Origin: Flavobacterium sp. CF108
GTDB lineage: Bacteria; Bacteroidota; Bacteroidia; Flavobacteriales; Flavobacteriaceae
Reading direction: 5' to 3'
Assembly: GCF_900129795.1 (NCBI RefSeq)
Contig: NZ_FQWW01000002.1
Location: 620,001-684,000, forward strand
DNA length: 64,000 nucleotides
Shown here: positions 33,682-42,730 of the stretch, piece after piece
Numbering within the stretch: position 1 is the first letter of the stretch
Layout of the letters: every line of letters starts with the position of its first letter
Position numbers and translations under genes: made by a program
Notes under the pieces: model-generated
What the model was told of the DNA's origin: nothing
The model's input: only the letters and a program-made list of their open reading frames with translations
Databases searched by the model: none

Positions 33682-34308
33682 ATGAAAACTAAAATAGCAT
33701 TATTAATTCTATTTTTTTCAGGAAGTTTGTTCGCGCAGGAACAAAAAATGACCGATGCCGAAATTGCTTCTTTTAAGCAAGATGTAAATGTGGTGGCGAA
33801 AAAAATCAAAACTTTAAGTACTGATTTTGTTCAGTACAAACATTTAGATTTTTTATCGAAAGATATTGAAACTTCGGGGAAAATGGTTTTTAAAGAACCT
33901 GCTCTTTTGCAATGGCAATATAAAAAACCATACAATTACAGCATTGTTTTTAAGAACGGTAAAATCCTGATTAACGACGAAGGAAAGAAAAGCGCAGTTG
34001 ATATTGGCAACAGCAAAATCTTTGCACGAATTAATAAATTGATTATTGGAAGCGTAAGCGGAAATATGTTTGACGATAAAGAGTTTACGATTTCGTATTT
34101 TAAATTGAAAGGCCAAAACTTAGCGAAATTTATTCCGAAAGATGCAACGCTGAAAAAATACATCAAACAAATCGAATTGACTTTTGACAAAGAAGAAGCC
34201 ACTGTGGTTCAGGTAAAATTATTAGAATCATCTGAAGATTATACCAGAATTGTACTTAAAAATAAAGTAATCAATGCAAAAATCGACGATTCAGTTTTTA
34301 CTAATTAA
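33682..34308 (+). CDS. LolA-like outer membrane lipoprotein carrier
   Basis: A 208-residue periplasmic protein with signal peptide MKTKIALLILFFSGSLFAQ. VVAKKIKTLSTDFVQYKHLDFLSKDIETSGKMVFKEPALLQWQY follows the LolA pattern (FxQ, G.....kP...rW.Y), then a concave beta barrel with IVFKNGKILINDEGKKS. Aryl polyene clusters encode a LolA-like carrier (ApeL type) thought to bring the product or a lipoprotein to the outer membrane, and the MMPL protein at 39050 fits as partner. It overlaps the downstream lipoprotein gene by 35 bases. Confidence 0.9.
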   Translation: MKTKIALLILFFSGSLFAQEQKMTDAEIASFKQDVNVVAKKIKTLSTDFVQYKHLDFLSKDIETSGKMVFKEPALLQWQYKKPYNYSIVFKNGKILINDEGKKSAVDIGNSKIFARINKLIIGSVSGNMFDDKEFTISYFKLKGQNLAKFIPKDATLKKYIKQIELTFDKEEATVVQVKLLESSEDYTRIVLKNKVINAKIDDSVFTN

Positions 34309-34909
34309 TTGCTTTCTGGCAATTGTATTGGTTTCTTGCGGCTCGGTCACAAAAAACTATACGCCAAAAAAATTAGACAAAACGTCTTATGACGTTCCGT
34401 ATTTTTCAGATTCAAAAACCGATTATGTTTATAAAACCAACATTAGCGTTTACGGAAATGAATTGTCGGGAATTTTCATTGCCAAAAAAATAAATGACAC
34501 CACACACCGAATTGTTTTTACAACAGAATTCGGAAACAAATTAATGGATTTTGAAATCTCTGAAAATGATTTTAAAGTCAATTCGATTGTATCGGAATTA
34601 GATCGGAAAATTTTAATTAATACTTTAAAAGAAGATTTTAGACTGCTTTTAAAAAAACAATATTTGATTCAGGAACAATTTGAAAACGAATCAAATAACA
34701 TTTATAAATCGGCTGATGGAAAACGGGACAATTATATTTTTATTTCAAAAAAAGATCAAAAATTAGAAAAGATTGTTCACGCATCTAAAACAAAAGAGAA
34801 ATTTACGCTGTATTTCAATTCAGAAAACAATATTTTTGCTGAAAAGATTCAGATTATTCATCAAAATATTAAGCTTAAAATTGAGCTAAATTATTTTAAA
34901 TCAGAGTAG
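34274..34909 (+). CDS. Lipoprotein of unknown function
   Basis: A 211-residue protein. Signal peptide with lipobox LVSC at about residues 19-22 (LLINCFLAIVLVSCGSV), so it is a lipoprotein, followed by a polar linker and mixed alpha/beta sequence. No recognised domain. It begins inside the last 35 bases of the LolA-like gene, which implies tight coupling; together they may form the outer membrane delivery step for flexirubin, much as lipoproteins accompany LolA-like proteins in aryl polyene clusters. Confidence 0.85.
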   Translation: MQKSTIQFLLINCFLAIVLVSCGSVTKNYTPKKLDKTSYDVPYFSDSKTDYVYKTNISVYGNELSGIFIAKKINDTTHRIVFTTEFGNKLMDFEISENDFKVNSIVSELDRKILINTLKEDFRLLLKKQYLIQEQFENESNNIYKSADGKRDNYIFISKKDQKLEKIVHASKTKEKFTLYFNSENNIFAEKIQIIHQNIKLKIELNYFKSE

Positions 34910-34946
34910 AAAATTAAACTAACCATAAAATTAAACTAATAAAAAG

Positions 34947-35546
34947 ATGAAAAAAATAACCTTAATTGCATTCGTTTTATTTATCGGTCTTGTAAAATCG
35001 CAAGCACAGGTAAAAGTTAGCCCTGGACTTAGAGGCGGTTTAAATATCTCAACTTTAACCAATATTGATGATAATAGCTCTAAAACTGATTTTTATATTG
35101 GTGGATTGGTAGACATTAAATTTAATAGATATTTTTCGCTGCAGCCTGAGATAACCTATTCTAGACAAGGTGATGAAGGAAGATATTTTGAAAACGGCCG
35201 TTATTATTCTGAAAAGTATGAATTAAATTACCTGACACTTGGTGCAGTTGCAAAATATCATTTTGGAGGGAAAGGTTTTCACGTTTTAGCCGGGCCTTCT
35301 TTAGATATTAAAGTGGGCGATAACTATATAAACACGAACCCTGAAGGTTTTGACCTTGCCATTGTGGGCGGTGTGGGTTATACGCTTCCAAATGGATTAA
35401 CTTTTGAAGCCAGAATTAAACAAGGATTGATAGATATTTATGGTTATGACGGACTTGATAATAACAATGATGATTATTATTACAATGATGTTATTTTAAA
35501 TCAGGTTTTTCAAATAGGAATCAGCTATACTTTTAAAGTAAAATAA
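34947..35546 (+). CDS. Outer membrane beta-barrel protein, PorT-like (copy 1 of 3)
   Basis: A 199-residue protein with signal peptide (LIAFVLFIGLVKSQAQ). The mature part alternates as an eight-strand barrel: VSPGLRGGLNIST, DFYIGGLVDIKFNRYFSLQPEITYSRQG, LNYLTLGAVAKYHF, HVLAGPSLDIKVG, GLTFEARIKQGL, and the terminal FQIGISYTFKVK with the aromatic outer-membrane signal. It is the first of three tandem paralogues; its stop overlaps the next start (TAATG). Confidence 0.88.
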   Translation: MKKITLIAFVLFIGLVKSQAQVKVSPGLRGGLNISTLTNIDDNSSKTDFYIGGLVDIKFNRYFSLQPEITYSRQGDEGRYFENGRYYSEKYELNYLTLGAVAKYHFGGKGFHVLAGPSLDIKVGDNYINTNPEGFDLAIVGGVGYTLPNGLTFEARIKQGLIDIYGYDGLDNNNDDYYYNDVILNQVFQIGISYTFKVK

Positions 35547-36163
35547 TGCATAAAAAGAAATTAGCGTTTGTCTTATTCGTTTTTTTTGCAATCTTAAAAC
35601 TGCAAGCCCAGGCAACTTTTAAACCCGGTTTAAGAGCCGGTTTAAGTTTGTCGACCATTTCAGAAACGCATGCCAATTACAGACCCGATTTTTATATTGG
35701 CGGTTTTGGAGAAATAAACTTATCGAAACGTTATGCGCTTCAACCCGAAATAAATTATATCAGGCAAGGTTCTAATAACGTTGCCAGAAATTTTATTGAC
35801 CCAAATACGCAGACAGAAAGAATCGTTTATCAGGATTTACAAATAAGTTATTTGTCGATTGGTTTGATTAACAAATTTAAATTTGGACAAGGTTTACAAG
35901 TACAGTTTGGTTCGGCTTTAGATGTTCTTTTAGACGACAATTTAGCTTTTAGAAAAACAAATAATGATCTTTCGTTTGTTACAGGTATTGCCTATAAAAT
36001 GCCTTCGGGACTTGGATTTGAATTTCGATTTAAAAAAGGTCTTTTTGATGTTTTAGACAGCGATTATTATTATAATAATTCTAACAATGATTATTTTTTT
36101 GGTGATTATAATACTAATGTCAATTTTCAAATAGGTATTACCTACTCTTTTAACGTAAAATAA
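35546..36163 (+). CDS. Outer membrane beta-barrel protein, PorT-like (copy 2 of 3)
   Basis: A 205-residue paralogue of the previous protein: signal peptide MHKKKLAFVLFVFFAILKLQ (then AQ), FKPGLRAGLSLSTISE, DFYIGGFGEINLSKRYALQPEINYIRQG, and final FQIGITYSFNVK. Identity to copy 1 is clear only at the strands; the loops have diverged. It starts on the stop of copy 1 and ends 3 bases before copy 3. Confidence 0.88.
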   Translation: MHKKKLAFVLFVFFAILKLQAQATFKPGLRAGLSLSTISETHANYRPDFYIGGFGEINLSKRYALQPEINYIRQGSNNVARNFIDPNTQTERIVYQDLQISYLSIGLINKFKFGQGLQVQFGSALDVLLDDNLAFRKTNNDLSFVTGIAYKMPSGLGFEFRFKKGLFDVLDSDYYYNNSNNDYFFGDYNTNVNFQIGITYSFNVK

Positions 36164-36166
36164 AAT

Positions 36167-36811
36167 ATGAATACTAAAAATTTAGCCATTATTGCATTGG
36201 TGTTTTTTGCATTTGTAAACACACAAGCTCAAGTAACTTTTAGACCGGGAATTCAAGCGGGAGTTAATATTTCTAAAATAACAGGCTCTGACTTGGATCT
36301 AAATAGTAAAACAGATTTTTACATTGGTGCTTTTGGAGCTTTAAAACTTGGAAAAGTTTATACTTTACAGCCAGAAATAACGTATTCAAGACAAGGAGCA
36401 AAAGGCTCTATTGAAGGTTTTTATCCTGTTTATTACCCAGACGGTCAATCCGGACTAACTTATGAAAACAGAGATTTAGATATTTCACTTCAGTATTTAT
36501 CTTTTGTAACCATGAATAAGTTTAACATTACAGAAAACATCTATTTTTTAGCCGGTCCTTTTGCTGATATTATTGTTGGAAAAGAAATTAAATACGATAA
36601 ATCAAATAATTTTTTTGCAAATGTTTCCAATGCTGAAGATATCGATTTTGGAATTATTGGCGGCCTAGGATTTAGTCTGCCAAAAGGAATTGCATTTGAA
36701 GCAAGAATCAAAAAAGGAGTAATGGATGCATTTGATGATGCAAACGGAGCCGCAACTACAAATTCTAACTTAGTGTTTCAATTTGGTGCCGCATATACAT
36801 TCGGAAAATAA
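36167..36811 (+). CDS. Outer membrane beta-barrel protein, PorT-like (copy 3 of 3)
   Basis: A 214-residue paralogue with signal peptide (LAIIALVFFAFVNTQAQ), VTFRPGIQAGVNISKITG, DFYIGAFGALKLGKVYTLQPEITYSRQG, GPFADIIVG and final FQFGAAYTFGK. Loops are longer than in copies 1 and 2. Three tandem barrels in a pigment cluster suggest a surface-export or membrane-anchoring role for the product, but the family has no established transport function. It is followed after 9 bases by the FabZ-like gene. Confidence 0.88.
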   Translation: MNTKNLAIIALVFFAFVNTQAQVTFRPGIQAGVNISKITGSDLDLNSKTDFYIGAFGALKLGKVYTLQPEITYSRQGAKGSIEGFYPVYYPDGQSGLTYENRDLDISLQYLSFVTMNKFNITENIYFLAGPFADIIVGKEIKYDKSNNFFANVSNAEDIDFGIIGGLGFSLPKGIAFEARIKKGVMDAFDDANGAATTNSNLVFQFGAAYTFGK

Positions 36812-36820
36812 TAAAAAATT

Positions 36821-37192
36821 ATGGTTTTAAAAGACTTTTACAAAGTACTTTCAGAGGAGAAAACTGGCGATGCTAAATATAATATTCGTATATTAGTTAA
36901 TGCCAATCATGAGGTTTTTAAAGGTCATTTTCCTGAAAATCCAATAATGCCCGGCGTTTGCATGATTCAAATTATTAAAGAACTTGTGGAGTCAATCATA
37001 AAAAGTTCCTTGATAATACAAACACTTTCGAATGTAAAATTCATGGCATTGATTAATCCGGAGACAAATCCGGAACTCCGTTTAGAACTTGACATAACAA
37101 CCACAGAAGATGATTTGGTAAAGGTGAAAAACACCACATATTTTAACGACACTGTTGCTTTAAAATTAAGCAATGTGTACAAAAAATTATAA
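36821..37192 (+). CDS. FabZ/ApeI-like hot-dog protein (third of the cluster)
   Basis: A 123-residue hot-dog protein. VFKGHFPENPIMPGVCMIQIIKELVE is the FabZ active segment, with His36 of GHFP present but Gln50 where FabZ has the catalytic glutamate (normally MIEAxAQ). It may be a variant dehydratase of the ApeI kind or act in a heteromer with the proteins at 22017 and 22452. It ends 2 bases before the next gene. Confidence 0.83.
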   Translation: MVLKDFYKVLSEEKTGDAKYNIRILVNANHEVFKGHFPENPIMPGVCMIQIIKELVESIIKSSLIIQTLSNVKFMALINPETNPELRLELDITTTEDDLVKVKNTTYFNDTVALKLSNVYKKL

Positions 37193-37194
37193 TT

Positions 37195-37680
37195 ATGAAA
37201 TTACTATTGTCATTACTTCTATGGATAAATTTTTCTGGAACGCCAGATTTGGCTTCTATCAGAAAAATATATCCTGATGTTATAAAATCTGAAACAAACG
37301 CTAAAGAATTTACCGAAAAACTTGCCGGCGTTTCTCCTAACGATGATGCAACTTTAGTAGCGTACAAAGCCGCTTCAATTTTATTAGATTCGAAGTTTAA
37401 AGATAAATTAAAAAATAAAATTGCTCGTTTTAAAGAAGGTGCAAAACTTCTTGAATCGACTATAAAAAGTGAACCTAACAATATCGAAATTAGAATGATC
37501 AGGCTAAGTATTCAGGAAAATGTTCCTGGAGTTACGGGCTATAAAAAAAATATTAAAGAAGATAAAAAATTCATCACCGCGCATTATGCAGAACAAAATG
37601 CAGCGTTGAAAGATTATCTAAAAGACTTTGTTTTACAATCGAAAAGTTTCTCTGACAAAGAGAAGCAGTTTGTAAAATAA
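37195..37680 (+). CDS. Secreted hypothetical protein of the pigment cluster
   Basis: A 161-residue protein with a short signal peptide (MKLLLSLLLWINFSGTPDLA). The remainder is helical and charged, with a pattern of helix pairs (LLDSKFKDKLKNKIARFKEGAKLLESTIKSEPNNIEIRMIRLSIQEN) that suggests a TPR-like scaffold. It ends 18 bases before the glycosyltransferase. No named family is recognised. Confidence 0.82.
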   Translation: MKLLLSLLLWINFSGTPDLASIRKIYPDVIKSETNAKEFTEKLAGVSPNDDATLVAYKAASILLDSKFKDKLKNKIARFKEGAKLLESTIKSEPNNIEIRMIRLSIQENVPGVTGYKKNIKEDKKFITAHYAEQNAALKDYLKDFVLQSKSFSDKEKQFVK

Positions 37681-37698
37681 GCTCATGAAAAATTCTCC

Positions 37699-38886
37699 AT
37701 GAAACCTATTTTATCAAAGCAGGAATTGCTCGATTCAACTTCTTTTTGTGTTATTGTACCCACTTACAATAACCATAAAACATTGAAAAAAGTGTTGGAT
37801 TCTATTTTAGATTTCACTCAAAATATCATTATCGTCAACGATGGTTCGACAGACGAAACCAACGAAATTTTAAAACAATATTTGCAGTTTACTCAAATTC
37901 ATCATCCTAAAAATTTAGGTAAAGGAAGAGCGCTGCGAAATGGTTTTAGAAAAGCAATTGAAATGAATTTTGAATATGCAATCACGATAGATTCTGATGG
38001 TCAGCATTTCGCTTCTGATATTCCTGGTTTTATTTCAGCAATTCAAAATGAACCCAATTCGCTTTTAATAGGAAGCCGAAACATGACGCAGGAAAATGTT
38101 CCTAAGAAAAGCAGTTTCGGAAACAAATTCTCCAATTTCTGGTTTAAGTTTGAAACCGGAATTGAACTTCAGGACACGCAATCTGGTTTTAGATTATATC
38201 CTCTAAAATTAATTCCGAAACGATTTTATACCAATAAATTTGAGTTTGAAATCGAAGTGATTGTTCGTTCAGCATGGAAAGGAATTGTGGTCAAAAATAT
38301 TCCAATTCAGGTTTTGTATGATCCGGCAGAACGTGTTTCGCATTTTCGACCTTTCAGAGATTTTACCAGAATCAGTATTTTAAATACAGTTTTGGTAGCC
38401 AATGCCTTGTTGTATATTAAACCTCGCGATTTCTTTCGGCGAGCAAAAAAAAAAGGTTTTAAAAAGTTTTTTCTAGAAGATATTTTAGAAAGCAACGATT
38501 CTAATTTCACAAAATCCGCGTCAATTGCTCTGGGAATTTTTATCGGAATTTCACCTTTTTGGGGATTTCAAACCATACTTCTTTTTACTTTTGCCGCTTT
38601 ATTCAGGCTCAATAAAGTAATCGCTTTTTTGTCGTCAAATGTGAGTTTTCCACCTTTCATTCCGCTGGTAATCTACGGTTCTTTAAAAACGGGAAGTCTT
38701 TTTATTTCGAGCGATGCGCCGTTAATTTTAGATAGTTCGGCCACACTCGACGATATTCAAAAAAACGCTGCACAATATATCGTCGGAAGTCTTATTTTAG
38801 CATCCGTTTTAGCACTATCAGCTGGGCTTATAAGTTATTTGCTTTTAAGCGCTTTTAGTTCTAAAAACAAAACGAATATTAAATAA
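37699..38886 (+). CDS. Family 2 glycosyltransferase fused to a DUF2062 membrane domain
   Basis: A 395-residue protein. Residues ~10-240 form a GT2 domain: CVIVPTYNNHKTLKKVL, IIVNDGSTDETNEIL, LGKGRALRNGF, TIDSDGQH (DxD-like), and QSGFRLYPL. Residues ~270-390 are DUF2062 with three or four membrane segments (SIALGIFIGISPFWGF). Aryl polyene clusters include this fusion (ApeJ-type glycosyltransferase), so it probably glycosylates a lipid or the polyene at the inner membrane. Start at ATG 37699 after an 18-base gap; a palindromic repeat follows. Confidence 0.92.
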   Translation: MKPILSKQELLDSTSFCVIVPTYNNHKTLKKVLDSILDFTQNIIIVNDGSTDETNEILKQYLQFTQIHHPKNLGKGRALRNGFRKAIEMNFEYAITIDSDGQHFASDIPGFISAIQNEPNSLLIGSRNMTQENVPKKSSFGNKFSNFWFKFETGIELQDTQSGFRLYPLKLIPKRFYTNKFEFEIEVIVRSAWKGIVVKNIPIQVLYDPAERVSHFRPFRDFTRISILNTVLVANALLYIKPRDFFRRAKKKGFKKFFLEDILESNDSNFTKSASIALGIFIGISPFWGFQTILLFTFAALFRLNKVIAFLSSNVSFPPFIPLVIYGSLKTGSLFISSDAPLILDSSATLDDIQKNAAQYIVGSLILASVLALSAGLISYLLLSAFSSKNKTNIK

Positions 38887-38888
38887 GG

Positions 38889-39032
38889 TTTTGCCACAGA
38901 TTACACGGACTAAAATGATTTTCCTATCCAGTTTGTCAGGCTAAGCGAAGTCGAAGCCCACGTCCAATTGGAACGCCCTTCGACTTCGCTCAGGGTGACA
39001 AACTAAAGCTAATCTTTTAATCTGTGGCAAAA
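38889..39032. repeat. Nested palindromic repeat (element within element)
   Basis: Outer arms TTTTGCCACAGATTA (38889-38903) and its complement (39018-39032). Between them lies a second inverted repeat with 30-base arms (38930-38959, 38975-39004) containing GCGAAGTCGAAG. The inner element is markedly GC-rich compared with its surroundings and carries a CCAATTGG loop. The arms belong to two different dispersed Flavobacterium-type families. Confidence 0.85.
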
Positions 39033-39049
39033 AACAATAATAAATAATT

Positions 39050-42000
39050 ATGCATCAATACTTTTACGCCATTCATTTATTTGTAAACCGAAGAAAATCT
39101 CTCTCGGTTCTTTTGGCCGTTTTGATGCTTTTGGTATTTGGATTTTTTGCTTCCCGAATTAAGTTTGAAGAAGACATTACCAAACTTATTCCAACAAACG
39201 ACAAAGCCGATGCCACTGCAAAAGTTTTAAAACAATTAAACTTTGCCGATAAAACGACCGTTATTTTCAAACTCGAAAAAAACGGTTCTGCCGAAGATTT
39301 AAAAGAAATAGCTGCGGCTTTTTCAGACAGCGTTGCTAAATCCTGCAAACCTTACATAAGCGGAATTCAGGGAAAAGTTGATGAAGAAAACATTCAGGAA
39401 ACTATTGATTTTGTTTACAACAATCTACCCCTTTTTCTGGAAGATAAAGATTATGCTGCCATTCAAACTAAACTGCAAAAAGACAGCATTGCAGCAACGG
39501 TTCAGGGAAATTACAAATCGATTATTTCGCCTTCGGGATTTATTACCAAAGATTTTATTCTGCAGGATCCGCTTGGGATTTCTTTTATCGCTTTAAAAAA
39601 ATTACAGCAATTAAATATTGGCGACGATTTTACGCTCGACAATGGTTTTGTAATGACAAAGGATAAAAAGAAATTACTGCTTTTTATAACCTCAGATATT
39701 TCTTCAAGCGAAACAGAAAAAAACAGCATTTTTGCCGAAAAACTAAAATCAATTCAGGAAAATTTAAATAAGCAATTTAAAGGAAAAAGTTCTGTAAGTT
39801 ATTTTGGTTCCGCATTAATTGCGGCCGCAAATGCAAAACAAATTAAAAGCGATATTGTTTTAACGACAACAATTGCCATGATTACGCTGATGCTGATTTT
39901 GATTTTGTTTTACAGAAAAATATTGATTCCGTTAATTATTTTCCTGCCAACCGCTTTCGGAGCTTTATTTGCCGTTGCGTTTTTATATTTTGTAAAAGAA
40001 CAAATCTCAGCCATTTCTCTCGGAATTGGATCTATTTTATTAGGAATTACGATCGATTATTCGCTTCACATTCTTACGCATTACAAACATAACAGTGACA
40101 TCAAAACATTGTATAAAGACATTACAATGCCGGTAATTATGAGCAGTTCAACAACTGCTGTTGCCTTTTTATGTCTGCTTTTTGTAAAATCTGATGCCTT
40201 AAATGATCTCGGAATTTTTGCCGCCGTTATCGTAATGGCAGCCGGAATTTTTTCACTTTTGATTGTTCCGCATTTGTACAAACCAAAAGAAAACAATTCT
40301 GAACGCAAGAAAAATGCGATCGATAAACTGGCTCATTTTTCATTTCACAATAACAAATTCTTAATTGGTTTTTGTGTTATCATTACCATTATTTGCTGTT
40401 TTACGTATAACGATGTTGGTTTCAATAACGATTTATCGCAGTTAAATTTTGTTCCGAAAGATATTAAAGCGGCCGAAAAACAATTGGAAGAAAGTACTAG
40501 CTTAACTTCAAAAACCATTTATGTCGCGGCTTACGGAAAAAGTATGGAAGAAGTTTTGCAAAACAACAGCAAACTTTTTGCCGATTTATCAAAAGAAAAA
40601 CAACAAGACAAAATATTGAATTTTAGTTCCGTTGGCGGAATTGTACTTTCCCAAAAAGAACAGGAACAAAAAATTGCAAAATGGAATTCCTTTTGGAACT
40701 CAGAAAAAAAACAAATTTTAAAATCTCAATTAATTGCCGAAGGTTCAAAACTCGGCTTTAAGCCAACCACTTATTCCCTGTTTTTTGATCATTTAGATTT
40801 TGATTTCAAACCTATTTCTACTCAAGATTATTTAAAAATCCAGGCGTTACAGCTGAAAGAATTTGTAACCGAAAAAAATGGTTTTTACACGATTTCGACT
40901 TTAGTAAAAGTTAAGCGGGAACAGCGCGACAAATTTGTAAAGTCAACTTCTGCAAAAGAAAATTTAATTGCAATTGATCGTCAGCAAATGAACGAAACTT
41001 TTTTCAGCACTTTAAAAACCGATTTTAATTCGCTTGTCAATTACTCTTTTGTTGCCGTAATTTTAATTCTGTTTTTCTTTTTCCGAAGAATTGAATTGGT
41101 AATCGTAAGCTGTATTCCAATTGCTTTAACGGGAATTGTTACGGCTGGAATTATGGGCATTTTTGGCATTCAAATGAATATTTTCAGTATGATTGTCTGC
41201 ACATTGATTTTTGGTCACGGTGTCGATTTTAGTATTTTCATGACAAGTGCTTTACAGAAAGAATATACAACCGGAAAAAACGAAATTGCCATTTACAGAA
41301 CTTCCATTATTCTGGCGGTAATTACGACCATTTTAGGAATTGGCGCGATGATTTTTGCCAAACATCCGGCGCTGCGCTCTATTTCTTCCGTTTCATTAAT
41401 TGGAGTTTTTGCAGCGTTAATTATTACGTTCATTTTTTACCCAATTCTGTTTAAATTATTTTTGTCAAACAGACCTAAAAACGGAAATCCGCCTTTTCAA
41501 TTACGCACTTTTATTTATGGCGTAATGTCATTTTTCTATTACGGTTTGGGCGGAATTTTAATGTCGCTTTTTAGTTTCACATTAATGCCGATTTTGCCGC
41601 TTAGCAAAAAAACAAAAATGAAAGGTTTTAGATATGTGGTTTCAAAATACATGAAATCGGTATTATATTCTAACCCATTTATTCGCAAAAAAGTCGTTAA
41701 CAATTTTAATGAAACGTTTGAAAAACCAGCCGTTATTATTGCCAATCATTCTTCATTTTTAGATATTTTATCGATTGGAATGCTGAGCCCGAAAATTATT
41801 TTTCTGGTAAGCGACTGGGTTTACAATTCTCCTATTTTTGGCGGCGTTGTTAGAAAAGCTGGTTTTTATCCAGTTTCTGAAGGTTTAGAAGGCGGCGTTG
41901 AACATTTGCGTAAAAAAGTAAACGAAGGATATTCTTTAATGGTTTTTCCGGAAGGAACCCGTTCAGAAAATAATGTAATTAAGCGATTCCATAAAGGTGC

Positions 42001-42730
42001 ATTTTTTCTTGCCGAAGAATTTAAATTAGACATCATTCCGGTTGTAATTCATGGTGCTTCAGAGTTAATTCCGAAGGGTGATTTTGTTATTCATGACGGA
42101 AGTTTAACGGTTACCATTTTAGAGCGAATTACTCCTGAAAATACTTCTTTCGGAAATAATTATGCCGAAAGAACAAAACAAATAAGTACCTTTTTTAAAG
42201 CAGAACATCGAAAAATTCGCCAGCAATTAGAAGGCGTAGATTATTTCAAAAAAATGCTGATTAATAGTTACGATTATAAAGAAATTGAAGTTGGTGATGC
42301 TGTAAAAAAAGATTTAAAACAGAATCTGGAAACGTATTTCAATTTAAATAAATACATTAATCCTAAAGCTAAAATTTTGCATCTTGGCAATGATTATGGA
42401 CAATTAGACGTCTTATTGACTTTGCAGGAACCGCAGCGAAAAATAGTTTCTTTTATAAATGATGAAGAAAAATCAGCCGTTGCGAAAACTAATTATTTTC
42501 TAAAAAAGAGAAAAATATCTTATCTGGATACACTAGATTCTGTAGTTGAAAATCAACATGAGATTCTTTTAATTTCTGATCAAAGTTATAATGACAATGC
42601 TGAAATTTTTGTCTCTAGATTTTCTTCTGTAATCTTGATTAATTCTCTGCATTATAAAACAAAATTGATTAATTCTGGTTTTGAAATTATTTCTGAAGAA
42701 AAAGGTATTACGCTATTAAATAAAAAATAA
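39050..42730 (+). CDS. MMPL/RND exporter fused to a PlsC acyltransferase and a methyltransferase-like tail
   Basis: A 1226-residue protein with three parts. Residues ~1-840 are an MMPL-type RND transporter: two sets of membrane segments each after a periplasmic domain, with motifs such as ISLGIGSILLGITIDYSLHIL and FGHGVDFSIFMTSALQ. Residues ~880-1060 are a 1-acyl-glycerol-3-phosphate acyltransferase domain with HSSFLD (HX4D) and FPEGTRSEN. Residues ~1100-1226 resemble a Rossmann methyltransferase-like fold (KILHLGNDYGQLDVLLTL) without a clear SAM motif. It could take a polyene intermediate, esterify it and move it out. Its start follows the nested repeat by 17 bases. Confidence 0.9.
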   Translation: MHQYFYAIHLFVNRRKSLSVLLAVLMLLVFGFFASRIKFEEDITKLIPTNDKADATAKVLKQLNFADKTTVIFKLEKNGSAEDLKEIAAAFSDSVAKSCKPYISGIQGKVDEENIQETIDFVYNNLPLFLEDKDYAAIQTKLQKDSIAATVQGNYKSIISPSGFITKDFILQDPLGISFIALKKLQQLNIGDDFTLDNGFVMTKDKKKLLLFITSDISSSETEKNSIFAEKLKSIQENLNKQFKGKSSVSYFGSALIAAANAKQIKSDIVLTTTIAMITLMLILILFYRKILIPLIIFLPTAFGALFAVAFLYFVKEQISAISLGIGSILLGITIDYSLHILTHYKHNSDIKTLYKDITMPVIMSSSTTAVAFLCLLFVKSDALNDLGIFAAVIVMAAGIFSLLIVPHLYKPKENNSERKKNAIDKLAHFSFHNNKFLIGFCVIITIICCFTYNDVGFNNDLSQLNFVPKDIKAAEKQLEESTSLTSKTIYVAAYGKSMEEVLQNNSKLFADLSKEKQQDKILNFSSVGGIVLSQKEQEQKIAKWNSFWNSEKKQILKSQLIAEGSKLGFKPTTYSLFFDHLDFDFKPISTQDYLKIQALQLKEFVTEKNGFYTISTLVKVKREQRDKFVKSTSAKENLIAIDRQQMNETFFSTLKTDFNSLVNYSFVAVILILFFFFRRIELVIVSCIPIALTGIVTAGIMGIFGIQMNIFSMIVCTLIFGHGVDFSIFMTSALQKEYTTGKNEIAIYRTSIILAVITTILGIGAMIFAKHPALRSISSVSLIGVFAALIITFIFYPILFKLFLSNRPKNGNPPFQLRTFIYGVMSFFYYGLGGILMSLFSFTLMPILPLSKKTKMKGFRYVVSKYMKSVLYSNPFIRKKVVNNFNETFEKPAVIIANHSSFLDILSIGMLSPKIIFLVSDWVYNSPIFGGVVRKAGFYPVSEGLEGGVEHLRKKVNEGYSLMVFPEGTRSENNVIKRFHKGAFFLAEEFKLDIIPVVIHGASELIPKGDFVIHDGSLTVTILERITPENTSFGNNYAERTKQISTFFKAEHRKIRQQLEGVDYFKKMLINSYDYKEIEVGDAVKKDLKQNLETYFNLNKYINPKAKILHLGNDYGQLDVLLTLQEPQRKIVSFINDEEKSAVAKTNYFLKKRKISYLDTLDSVVENQHEILLISDQSYNDNAEIFVSRFSSVILINSLHYKTKLINSGFEIISEEKGITLLNKK

